Below are positions 1 through 5,734 of a stretch of DNA of 9,635 nucleotides, piece by piece. The stretch spans positions 1 through 9,635 of the forward strand of contig DASVXQ010000339.1 in NCBI GenBank assembly GCA_036392615.1, written 5' to 3'. Source of the DNA: DASVXQ01 sp036392615. GTDB taxonomy: Bacteria; Actinomycetota; CALGFH01. The notes under the pieces were generated by a model. That model did not search any database, was not told where the DNA came from, and saw only the letters and a list, made by a program, of their open reading frames with translations. Position 1 is the first letter of the stretch. Every line of letters starts with the position of its first letter. Both the position numbers and the translations under genes were made by a program.

Positions 1-189
1 GAAGGCCGCGCGGTCCCGGTACAGCTCGTAGAAGACGCGGGTGTTCGGCTCCCCCTCCACCTCGTGCACGGCGTAGACCAAGGTCCCTGGCTCATGTCGG
101 TGGATTTCGGGCACCGTCTTTTCGACAAGCCGGTCAAAATCAGCGGCGGCTCCGTCTTTTAGTGTGAACCGCACGACTAGGCCGAACAT
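1..189 (-). CDS. ABM-fold (antibiotic biosynthesis / quinol monooxygenase-like) protein, 5' part only
   Basis: The ATG is at 189-187 and the reading frame stays open for 63 codons to the left edge, so the C-terminal part is missing. The protein begins MFGLVVRFTLKDG and continues with HRHEPGTLVYAVHEV and TRVFYELYRD. This alternation of a first beta strand, a helix, a 'PGTLxYxV' strand and an 'FYELYRD' strand is the pattern of ABM-domain proteins, small dimeric ferredoxin-like proteins of about 95-105 residues. Family members include cofactor-free monooxygenases acting on quinols or polyketides and many proteins of unknown substrate, so the substrate cannot be named. The start is well supported: AAGGAGGA at 203-196 lies about 6 nt upstream. 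The gene follows the tRNA-Leu terminator and has its own promoter-like region and an operator-like repeat array, so it is probably a separately controlled unit. The domain call is firm; the function is inferred from the family only. Confidence 0.85.
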   Translation of the reverse strand, partial: MFGLVVRFTLKDGAAADFDRLVEKTVPEIHRHEPGTLVYAVHEVEGEPNTRVFYELYRDRAAF

Positions 190-217
190 CGCGTCTCCTC
201 CTTGCCCCTGCGAAGGG

Positions 218-250
218 CTGTGAATCTCCTGTGAATCTCAAGCGATTCAC
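218..250 (-). promoter_or_regulatory. Operator-like array: 11-bp tandem repeat plus 20-bp palindrome
   Basis: On the plus strand CTGTGAATCTC occurs twice with no gap (218-228 and 229-239). The second copy also forms a perfect inverted repeat with GATTCAC at 244-250 (GTGAATC, 6-nt spacer, GATTCAC, 231-250). The three half-sites sit on one face of the helix spacing (11 bp), between the candidate -10 box at 261-266 and the ribosome-binding site at 196-203 of the ABM-like gene. That position suits a repressor that blocks transcription. No regulator gene is visible in the window, so the binding protein is unknown. The repeats are directly visible; the operator role is inference. Confidence 0.55.
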
Positions 251-260
251 GGGGACCCAC

Positions 261-289
261 ACTATACGTGTTATCTGAAACTGCAAGTG
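261..289 (-). promoter_or_regulatory. Candidate promoter of the ABM-like gene
   Basis: On the minus strand TATAGT (266-261) is a good -10 box in a locally AT-rich stretch of an otherwise very GC-rich window. The upstream side is poor: TTGCAG (286-281) resembles a -35 box but is only 14 nt away, while the hexamer at 17 nt (CACTTG, 289-284) does not match. The promoter may therefore be weak or need an activator. A start point near 254 would place the 218-250 repeat array in the early transcribed region. It lies downstream of the tRNA terminator at 311-346, which supports a new transcription unit. Confidence 0.45.
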
Positions 290-310
290 CGACGTTTTGC
301 CGGACCCTGC

Positions 311-346
311 CGGAAACGAAGAACGAGGCCCTGAAAAGGGGCCTCG
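311..346 (-). terminator. Rho-independent terminator after tRNA-Leu
   Basis: Positions 324-346 form a hairpin with an 8-bp perfect stem (CGAGGCCC / GGGCCTCG), extendable by one wobble pair, around a loop of about 5-7 nt. Read on the minus strand it is followed by TTCTTCGTTT (323-314), the U-rich tail expected of an intrinsic terminator. On the plus strand the following bases are CAAAGG, so termination is directional. It would end the tRNA-Leu transcript and any readthrough from the long upstream operon, leaving a 3' trailer of about 90 nt to be removed during tRNA maturation. Confidence 0.8.
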
Positions 347-357
347 CAAAGGGTTCG

Positions 358-378
358 GGATCAGGTTATGGATCAGGT
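358..378. repeat. Short direct repeat in the tRNA 3' trailer
   Basis: GGATCAGGT occurs at 358-366 and again at 370-378, a 12-nt period, between the tRNA-Leu 3' end and its terminator. A 10-bp palindrome, GCCGATCGGC, lies at 408-417 in the same trailer. No open frame with a ribosome-binding site is present. The repeat is visible in the sequence, but its function is unknown and chance is a fair explanation. Confidence 0.3.
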
Positions 379-439
379 GGCTTGCTCGGCTCGGTCCCTG
401 GCGTGGTGCCGATCGGCGAACCGCCTGGTAGTTGCTGGG

Positions 440-523
440 TGTCGGAGGGGGGACTTGAACCCCCACGTCCTTGCGGACACTAGGCCCTCAACCTAGCGCG
501 TCTGCCTATTCCGCCACTCCGAC
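440..523 (-). tRNA. tRNA-Leu, anticodon GAG
   Basis: The 84-nt sequence folds as a class II tRNA. It has an acceptor stem GTCGGAG/CTCCGAC, a 3-bp D stem GCG/CGC, and an anticodon stem CTAGG/CCTAG closing the loop TTGAGGG, which places GAG at positions 34-36. A long variable arm contains a GTCC/GGAC stem, and the T stem GGGGG/CCCCC closes TTCAAGT. The long variable arm and anticodon identify leucine, reading CUC and CUU codons. The discriminator base is A (440). The next bases are CCC rather than CCA, so the CCA end is not encoded and must be added enzymatically. It lies 48 nt after the solute-binding protein stop codon, with a candidate promoter at 550-558 and a terminator at 311-346. Confidence 0.96.
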
Positions 524-549
524 CTGGCGCCTTCGCTGGGCGCTGCGGG

Positions 550-558
550 ATTGTAGCA
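550..558 (-). promoter_or_regulatory. Extended -10 promoter element for tRNA-Leu
   Basis: Read on the minus strand, 558-550 is TGCTACAAT, an extended -10 (TGn) joined to TACAAT, differing from TATAAT at one base. The hexamers 16-18 nt upstream (around 572-579, at the end of the solute-binding protein gene) do not resemble a -35 box, which fits an extended -10 promoter. Initiation about 7 nt downstream, near 543, would give a leader of about 20 nt. Within that leader GCGCC and GGCGC can pair across 7 nt. The tRNA could thus be transcribed independently of the operon upstream. Confidence 0.55.
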
Positions 559-571
559 GAGGTCAGGCGGG

Positions 572-2194
572 CTACTTGGCCGGGTTTGTGAGGCTGGCGG
601 CGCTCAGGTCGAGCGCGCCCCATGGGGTCAGGTCGAAGCCCTCCACGCCCTGGGCGAGCACGGCGCTGTGGCGGTACTCGAGGACCGGGGCGACCGGGAC
701 CGCGGTCGAGACCTCCTGGGCGGCTTCCTGATACAGCTGGTCGCGGGCGGGCTGGGCGGGGCTGGCGCGGGCCTGGGAGACGAGGCGGGCCACCGCGGGG
801 TCCTGGAGGACCGGGGGTGCGGTGAGGAACGCGTCCATGCGCGGGTAGTCGGCGGACCAGCCGAAGCCGATGAGTGGGGCGTCGCCTATGCCGGAGGGGC
901 TGAGAAGCCCTACCGAAGCCACCTCCTTGACCTTGACCGGAACACCGACGGCGGCGAGGTCCCCCTTCACGAGCGCGGCGACCTGGCGGTCGAAGGGGGT
1001 GGCGGCGACGGCCATGGCGACGGGCTTGCGGGCTCCGCCGCCGATGGCGTCGAGCAGGCTCTGTGCCTCGGCGGGGTCGTGCTTGCACGAGGGGCACGAC
1101 TCCTGGCTCGCGCCGGGGACGCCCTGCGGGATGACGCCGGTGGCGGGGGCGACGCCGGACGCGAACAGCCCGGCGATCCGGGCGCGGTCGAGGGCGAGGG
1201 AGACGGCCTGGCGCCAGCGTGGATCCCTTGCCGGGCCGCTCTCCAGGTCGAAGCCGAGGGACCAGGTGCCGAGCTCGGGGCCCTGGAGCACGCCTGGGCG
1301 GGTGCGGCCGTCGGCGGAGGTGCCGGCGATGGCGCGGGCGGCGGCGACCTGGTCGGGCGGTACGGGGGCGAAGCTGGCCTGACCGTGCTGGAAGGCGAGC
1401 CAGGCGGTCTGCTGGTCGGGGACGGCCTGGACGCGCACGCGGTCGAGGTATGCGGCGCGGCCGTCGTAGTGGGGGTTGCGCACCAGGTCGAAAGGCCGGC
1501 CGGCCGAGGCGGCCTCGGCGAGCATGAAGGGGCCGTTGCCGAACGGCCTGGCGGCGAAGGCGCCACCGCGGCCGGCGGCGGTGGGCGGGATGGGCGACAG
1601 CCGGGGGTCAGCCACCAGCGCGGGGAGGTCGGCGAACGGCTGGCTGAGGTCGATGGTGAGGGTGGTGGCGTCGGGCGCGGCGATGCCGCTGATGGCGCGG
1701 GCGCGGCCGGCGGCCATGGCGGCGTAGCCCTCGACGAGCCCGAGGAGGCCGGCGGCGGAGGCGGGACGGGGCCGGGTGCGCGGGCTGGCGAGGCGCTCCC
1801 AGGCGGTTTTGAAGTCCCGCGCCTGGACGGGCTGGCCGTCGGCGTAGTGGGCGCCGGGGCGCAACTGGAACCGCCAGTGGCGCTGGGACTGGTCGCTCGA
1901 CCAGGAGGCGGCGGCCGCCGGCCGGACGGCGCCGCCGGCGTCGAGGGTGGTCAGGCTGTCGAACAGGTTGCCGACCAGCAGGCGCTGCTCGGGGCCGACG
2001 GCCTGGGCCGGGTCGAGCGAGCCGGGGGTGACCAGGGCGATCTGGAGGGTGCCGCCGACCCGCGGCGGGACGGCGCCGGGCTGGCCGGAGCCGCCGGAGC
2101 GGTGGGTACAGCCGGCGGCAATGAGGGCGCAGGAAAGGACGAACGCGAGTGCGCGGCGACGAGCGCGAGACCGCCACGCCCGCCGGCGTGGCAC
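572..2194 (-). CDS. Oligopeptide/dipeptide-type ABC transporter substrate-binding lipoprotein (SBP family 5)
   Basis: This 540-residue protein has an Arg-rich N-terminus, a hydrophobic segment (residues 15-28) and a cysteine at 29 in the context LIAAGC. These mark an exported lipoprotein anchored on the outer face of the membrane, although Ala at -3 is a less typical lipobox residue. The mature part fits SBP_bac_5, the OppA/DppA-like peptide-binding family. Recognisable features are VGGTLQIAL (47-54), LFDSLTTLD (78-86), WRFQLRPGAHYADGQPV (107-123), a central ALDRARIAGLFASG region (334-347) and GWSADYPRMDAFL (445-457). Length is normal for the family. The start is GTG at 2194, 3 nt after the secG stop, with no clear ribosome-binding site, suggesting translational coupling to secG. 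No permease or ATPase gene is adjacent, so it either serves a transporter encoded elsewhere or has a non-transport role. Its ligand cannot be told. C367 and C370 form a CPSC motif that could hold a disulfide outside the cell. Confidence 0.9.
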   Translation of the reverse strand: MPRRRAWRSRARRRALAFVLSCALIAAGCTHRSGGSGQPGAVPPRVGGTLQIALVTPGSLDPAQAVGPEQRLLVGNLFDSLTTLDAGGAVRPAAAASWSSDQSQRHWRFQLRPGAHYADGQPVQARDFKTAWERLASPRTRPRPASAAGLLGLVEGYAAMAAGRARAISGIAAPDATTLTIDLSQPFADLPALVADPRLSPIPPTAAGRGGAFAARPFGNGPFMLAEAASAGRPFDLVRNPHYDGRAAYLDRVRVQAVPDQQTAWLAFQHGQASFAPVPPDQVAAARAIAGTSADGRTRPGVLQGPELGTWSLGFDLESGPARDPRWRQAVSLALDRARIAGLFASGVAPATGVIPQGVPGASQESCPSCKHDPAEAQSLLDAIGGGARKPVAMAVAATPFDRQVAALVKGDLAAVGVPVKVKEVASVGLLSPSGIGDAPLIGFGWSADYPRMDAFLTAPPVLQDPAVARLVSQARASPAQPARDQLYQEAAQEVSTAVPVAPVLEYRHSAVLAQGVEGFDLTPWGALDLSAASLTNPAK

Positions 2195-2197
2195 CGT

Positions 2198-2434
2198 CTA
2201 CCCGCTGGGGGCGAGAAGGAGCGCCAGGAGGACGCTGGTGATCCCGAAGATGGTGGCCGCGCCGACGGTGAGCCGGTCGAGATTGCGCTCGACGACGGTG
2301 GAGCCGCCCAGCGAGGTGCTCATCCCGCCGCCGAACATGTCGGACAGCCCGCCGCCCCGGCCGGCGTGCAGCAGGATGAACAGGACCAGCGTCAGCGACG
2401 CGATCACGTGGATGACGATCACCAGGGCAGTCAT
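2198..2434 (-). CDS. secG: Preprotein translocase subunit SecG
   Basis: The 78-residue protein has the SecG plan: a first membrane helix (about 3-22), a cytoplasmic loop with the family signature HAGRGGGLSDMFGGG (23-37), and a second membrane helix (about 56-75). SecG is the small accessory subunit of the SecYEG channel and assists SecA-driven export. The ATG at 2434 is supported by AGAAGGAT at 2451-2444, about 10 nt upstream. It lies 112 nt after tpiA, the usual actinobacterial position at the end of the gap-pgk-tpiA block, and its stop codon almost touches the start of the lipoprotein gene, which is itself a Sec client. Identification is secure. Confidence 0.97.
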   Translation of the reverse strand: MTALVIVIHVIASLTLVLFILLHAGRGGGLSDMFGGGMSTSLGGSTVVERNLDRLTVGAATIFGITSVLLALLLAPSG

Positions 2435-2498
2435 CGGGCGGAGATCCTTCTGGGGATATGGATTGACGTGTCGCAGTCTAGCAGCAGCAAGCGGTCAA

Positions 2499-2533
2499 GG
2501 CCGGCCGCCGCGGCGAGCGGGCCGGAGCCGGCC
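2499..2533 (-). other. GC-rich hairpin in the tpiA-secG spacer
   Basis: GGCCGGC (2499-2505) and GCCGGCC (2527-2533) are perfect complements with 21 nt between them. A competing CCGGCC/GGCCGG pairing (2501-2506 with 2520-2525) is also possible. On the minus strand the hairpin follows tpiA within 14 nt and is not followed by a T-run, so it is not a standard intrinsic terminator. It could slow exonucleases, punctuate the operon or be a by-product of the GC content. The remaining spacer holds only the secG ribosome-binding site and no convincing promoter. Confidence 0.3.
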
Positions 2534-2546
2534 GGAGCGGACACCC

Positions 2547-3329
2547 TCACCTGCGGCGGCGGCCGGCGCCCCTGACGATCATGGCGAACTCGTCGGCGTC
2601 GAGGCTGGCGCCGCCGACCAGGGCGCCGTCGATGTCGGGCTGGGCCATCAGCTCCTCGATGTTGCCGGCCTTGACGCTGCCGCCGTACTGGATGCGGACG
2701 GTCTCGGCGGCGCCCTGGCCGGCCAGCTCGGCGATGGTCTGGCGGATCAGGGCGATGGTCTCCTGGGCGTCGCCGGAGGTGGCGGCGCGGCCGGTGCCGA
2801 TCGCCCAGACGGGCTCGTAGGCGACCACCAGACCGCCGATCTGCTCGGCCGACAGGCCGGCCAGCGACCCTCGGAGCTGCCCCTGGACGACCTCGGCGGT
2901 CTGGCCGGCCTCGCGCTGCTCCAGCGACTCGCCGACGCAGACGATCGGGGTCATGCCGGCGGCGAGCACGGCGGCGGCCTTGCGGCTGACCAGCTCGTCG
3001 GTCTCGCCGAACTGGGTGCGGCGCTCGGAGTGGCCGACGATCACGTAGCCGCAGGCCAGCTTGGCGAGCATCGGCGCCGAGACCTCGCCGGTGTACGGCC
3101 CCTCCGGCTCGGGGTGGCAGTCCTGCGCGCCGAGGCCGAAGGCGAGCCGGTCGCCCTCGATCAGCGTGCCGACGCTGCGCAGGTCGGTGAACGGCGGGCA
3201 CACCACCACCTCGACCGCCTCGGTGTCGTCGCTGGTCAGCGACCAGGCCGTCTTCTGGGTGAGCTGGACGGCCTCGAGGTGGTTCTTGTGCATCTTCCAG
3301 TTGCCGGCGATCAGCGGTCGGCGGGCCAC
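2547..3329 (-). CDS. tpiA: Triose-phosphate isomerase
   Basis: This cytosolic enzyme interconverts dihydroxyacetone phosphate and glyceraldehyde 3-phosphate. The 260-residue protein is a complete (beta/alpha)8 TIM barrel. It has AGNWKMH with substrate-binding N10 and K12, the electrophilic histidine in VGHSERR (H100), the catalytic base in AYEPVWAIGTG (E172) followed by mobile loop 6, and the phosphate-binding YGGSVKAGN (215-223). The start is GTG at 3329, supported by AAGGAG (3344-3339) 9 nt upstream and by the normal N-terminus. It follows pgk by 64 nt and presumably shares its transcript. The last residues, RGAGRRRR, form a basic tail a little beyond the usual family end. All catalytic residues are present, so it should be active. 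Confidence 0.97.
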   Translation of the reverse strand: MARRPLIAGNWKMHKNHLEAVQLTQKTAWSLTSDDTEAVEVVVCPPFTDLRSVGTLIEGDRLAFGLGAQDCHPEPEGPYTGEVSAPMLAKLACGYVIVGHSERRTQFGETDELVSRKAAAVLAAGMTPIVCVGESLEQREAGQTAEVVQGQLRGSLAGLSAEQIGGLVVAYEPVWAIGTGRAATSGDAQETIALIRQTIAELAGQGAAETVRIQYGGSVKAGNIEELMAQPDIDGALVGGASLDADEFAMIVRGAGRRRR

Positions 3330-3393
3330 GCGGCTCAGCTCCTTGGCGCCAGAGGGTCGGTCGCTCCCAAGGCAGGCATGCTACAAGACGCGC

Positions 3394-4581
3394 TCACGAC
3401 TCGCGCAGCACGCTGACACCCGGCAGGTCCTTGCCTTCGAGCAGCTCGAGGCTGGCGCCCCCGCCGGTCGACAGATGGTCGACCTTGTCGTCCAGCCCGA
3501 ACTTGGCCAGCGCGGCGGCCGAGTCGCCGCCGCCGACGACCGTGTAGGCGTCGGTGGTGGCGACCGCCTCGGCCACGGCGCGGGTGCCCGCCTCGAAGGC
3601 GGACCACTCGAAGACGCCCATGGGGCCGTTCCAGAACACGGTCCTGGCGTCGCGCACGGCGGCGGCGAAGGCCTTGGCGGAGTCGGGCCCGATGTCGAGG
3701 CCGCGCCAGCCACGCTCGATGCCGCCGGCGGGCACGGTGCGGTGCTCGGCGTCCTCGGCGAAGTCGTCGGCGACCACCACGTCGGTCGGCAGCAGGATGC
3801 GCTTGCCCTCGCGCTCGGCCCGGGCGAGCAGGTCGCGCACGGCGTCGACCTGGTCGGGCTCGAACAGCGAGTCGCCCACCTCGTGGCCCTGGGCGGCCAG
3901 GAAGGTAAAGCACATGCCACCGCCGATCACCAGGGTGTCGACGTTGCCGAGCAGGTTGGAGAGCACCGCCAGCTTGTCGGAGACCTTGCTGCCGCCGAGC
4001 ACCGCGACGAACGGCCGCTCCGGCTCCTCCAGCAGCCGGGACAGCTCCTTGACCTCGCTGGCCAGCAGGTAGCCGGCGTAGGCGGGCAGGCGCTCGGCCA
4101 CGCCGACGACCGAGGCGTGGGCGCGGTGCGCCGCCCCGAAGGCGTCGTCGACGTAGAGCTCGGCGAGGCTGGCCAGGCGGTCGGCGAAGTCGGGGTCGTT
4201 GGCCTCCTCCCCCGGCTCGAAGCGCAGGTTCTGCAGCAGCAGGACCTGGCCCGGCTCCAGCTGCTGGGCGGCGCGGGCGGCCTGGTCGCCGACGACGTCG
4301 TCGACGAAGGCGACCTCGACCCCGAGCAGGCCGCCGAGGACCCCGGCGACCGGCTCGAGGGAGTACTTCGGGTCCCGCTTGCCCTTGGGCCGGCCGAGGT
4401 GCGAGCAGCAGATCACCCGCGCGCGCCGTTCGAGCAGGTGGCGCAGGGTCGGCAGCGAGGCGCGGACGCGCAGGTCGTCGGTCACCCGGCCGTCGTCGAG
4501 CGGCACGTTGAAGTCGTCGCGGACCAGCACGCGCCGGCCGTCGGGCTCGGCGTCGTCGACCGTGCGCAGCGTGAGCGGCAT
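3394..4581 (-). CDS. pgk: Phosphoglycerate kinase
   Basis: The enzyme transfers phosphate between 1,3-bisphosphoglycerate and ADP, making ATP in glycolysis and running in reverse for gluconeogenesis. At 395 residues it is standard length with both Rossmann-like domains. N-terminal substrate-binding motifs are VRDDFNVPL (20-28), SHLGRPKG (60-67) and NLRFEPGEEAND (118-129). Hinge and nucleotide-domain motifs are LGGSKVSDK (195-203), NGPMGVFE (318-325), VGGGDSAAA (349-357) and STGGGASLELLEGK (371-384). The residue before the conserved DFN is Asp, where many homologues have Val, Ala or Ser; this is noted only as variation. The ATG at 4581 is 9 nt after the gap stop codon and lacks a clear ribosome-binding site, so translation is probably coupled to gap. 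Confidence 0.97.
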   Translation of the reverse strand: MPLTLRTVDDAEPDGRRVLVRDDFNVPLDDGRVTDDLRVRASLPTLRHLLERRARVICCSHLGRPKGKRDPKYSLEPVAGVLGGLLGVEVAFVDDVVGDQAARAAQQLEPGQVLLLQNLRFEPGEEANDPDFADRLASLAELYVDDAFGAAHRAHASVVGVAERLPAYAGYLLASEVKELSRLLEEPERPFVAVLGGSKVSDKLAVLSNLLGNVDTLVIGGGMCFTFLAAQGHEVGDSLFEPDQVDAVRDLLARAEREGKRILLPTDVVVADDFAEDAEHRTVPAGGIERGWRGLDIGPDSAKAFAAAVRDARTVFWNGPMGVFEWSAFEAGTRAVAEAVATTDAYTVVGGGDSAAALAKFGLDDKVDHLSTGGGASLELLEGKDLPGVSVLRES

Positions 4582-4590
4582 CGGCCCGGC

Positions 4591-5595
4591 CTAGCGGAGC
4601 TGGTCGCCGACCAGCGCGGTGAGGTCGACCAGCCGGTTCGAGTAGCCCCACTCGTTGTCGTACCAGCCGAAGGCCTTGACCAGGTTGCCGTTGGCGGCTG
4701 TCGACAGGGCGTCGATGATGCACGAGTGCGGGTCGCCGACGATGTCGGAGGACACGATCGGGTCGGTGCAGTAGCGCATGATCCCCCGCATCGGGCCGTC
4801 GGCCGCCTGCTTGAAGGCGTCGTTGACCTCGTCGACGGTGACCTCGCGGCCGAGCACCACGGCCAGGTCGGTGAGCGAGCCGTCCTCGACCGGGACCCGC
4901 AGGGAGATGCCGTCGAGCTTGCCCTTGAGCTCGGGGATGGCGAGGCTGGCGGCCTTGGCGGCGCCGGTGGTGGTGGGGATCACGTTGCGCGCGGCCGAGC
5001 GGGCGCGGCGCAGGTCCTTGTGCGGGAAGTCGAGGATGACCTGGTCGTTGGTGTAGGCGTGCACGGTGGTCATGAAGCCCCGCTCGATGCCGAAGGCGTC
5101 CAGCAGGACCTTGGCCATCGGCACCACCGAGTTGGTGGTGCAGGAGGCGTTGGAGATGATGTCGTGGGTGGCGGGGTCGTACTTGTCGTCGTTGACGCCC
5201 ATCACGATGGTGACGTCCTCGCCCTTGGCCGGCGCGGAGATGATCACCTTGCGGGCGCCGGCCTTGAGGTGCAGGGCGGCGTTGTCCCGGTCGGTGAAGC
5301 GGCCGGTGGACTCGATCACGATGTCGACGTCGAGATCGCCCCAGCCGAGCTGGGACGGGTCGCGCTCGGCGGAGGCCTTGATCTGCTTGCCGTCCACCGA
5401 GATCGAGGTGTCGTCGAAGCTCACCTCGCCGTCGAGCTGGCCGAAGGTCGAGTCGTACTTCAGCAGGTGGGCCAGGGTGCGGTTGTCGGTCAGGTCGTTG
5501 ACCGCGACGACCTCGACGTCGGCGTTGCCGCGCGCGGCGCGGAAGAAGTTGCGGCCGATGCGGCCGAAGCCGTTGATGCCTACCCGGACGGTCAT
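4591..5595 (-). CDS. gap: Glyceraldehyde-3-phosphate dehydrogenase, type I, probably NAD-dependent
   Basis: The enzyme oxidises and phosphorylates glyceraldehyde 3-phosphate to 1,3-bisphosphoglycerate, the substrate of the neighbouring pgk product. The 334-residue protein starts with the Rossmann motif VRVGINGFGRIGRN (3-16). An acidic residue in AVNDLTD (D34) is typical of NAD preference. The active-site block is SNASCTTNSVVPM, with nucleophile C152, and H179 (TVHAYTNDQ) is the expected partner base. WYDNEWGYSNR (311-321) is the conserved C-terminal block. The reading frame is open far upstream, so the start was chosen by the normal N-terminus and by AGGAGG (5605-5600), a few nt before the ATG at 5595. 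The spacing to pgk is 9 nt. Confidence 0.97.
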   Translation of the reverse strand: MTVRVGINGFGRIGRNFFRAARGNADVEVVAVNDLTDNRTLAHLLKYDSTFGQLDGEVSFDDTSISVDGKQIKASAERDPSQLGWGDLDVDIVIESTGRFTDRDNAALHLKAGARKVIISAPAKGEDVTIVMGVNDDKYDPATHDIISNASCTTNSVVPMAKVLLDAFGIERGFMTTVHAYTNDQVILDFPHKDLRRARSAARNVIPTTTGAAKAASLAIPELKGKLDGISLRVPVEDGSLTDLAVVLGREVTVDEVNDAFKQAADGPMRGIMRYCTDPIVSSDIVGDPHSCIIDALSTAANGNLVKAFGWYDNEWGYSNRLVDLTALVGDQLR

Positions 5596-5734
5596 ACGTC
5601 CTCCTGTTGCTGGCGATAGTCGGGCTCGAGCGGTTCGGGGCCCCCCGACGCCGGGGCGCGCGGCGGGGTCACGGTCATTGTTCCGCAGGGTGCGGCGGGC
5701 CGTCATCCGGCCGTCCCCATCCCCTTGTTGCTCT
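5596..5734 (-). promoter_or_regulatory. whiA-gap spacer, possible internal promoter region
   Basis: This 139-nt gap is the longest in the eight-gene run and divides the regulator genes from the glycolytic genes, so an internal promoter or processing site is plausible. The best promoter-like pair I can find on the minus strand is ATGACG (5706-5701) and AACAAT (5682-5677), 18 nt apart. Both match the consensus poorly. A 5-bp GC hairpin (CCCCG/CGGGG, 5643-5656) lies nearer gap and has no T-run. Only the gap ribosome-binding site at 5600-5605 is clear. Confidence 0.3.

Noticed and set aside
140..466. Minus-strand frame of 108 codons from the tRNA to the ABM-like gene
   Set aside because: It starts inside the tRNA, crosses the terminator and the promoter region, and overlaps the well-supported ABM-like start in another frame; its composition is random and Arg/Pro-rich.
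268..483. Plus-strand frame of 71 codons ending in VSEGGLEPPRPCGH
   Set aside because: It reads antisense through the terminator and the T arm of tRNA-Leu. 'GGLEPPRP' is the typical false peptide from the complement of a leucine tRNA, and the frame has no ribosome-binding site.
531..548. GCGCC/GGCGC hairpin as a terminator after the lipoprotein gene
   Set aside because: The stem is only 5 bp and has no T-run. It lies around and just downstream of the expected tRNA transcription start and is better seen as part of the tRNA leader.
2475..2498. TTGACC ... TAGACT as a secG promoter
   Set aside because: Both hexamers look reasonable, but only 12 nt separate them, too short for a housekeeping sigma factor promoter.
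668..2575. Long plus-strand open frame (635 codons) opposite the lipoprotein gene
   Set aside because: It mirrors the lipoprotein gene on the opposite strand. Stop codons are rare in complementary frames of GC-rich genes, and the translation is Gly/Ala/Glu-rich with no recognisable domain.
3061..5619. Plus-strand open frame of 852 codons opposite pgk and gap
   Set aside because: It is antisense to two complete enzymes with intact motifs. Its translation is dominated by Val, Gly, Ala, Asp and His from reversed codons and has no family signature.
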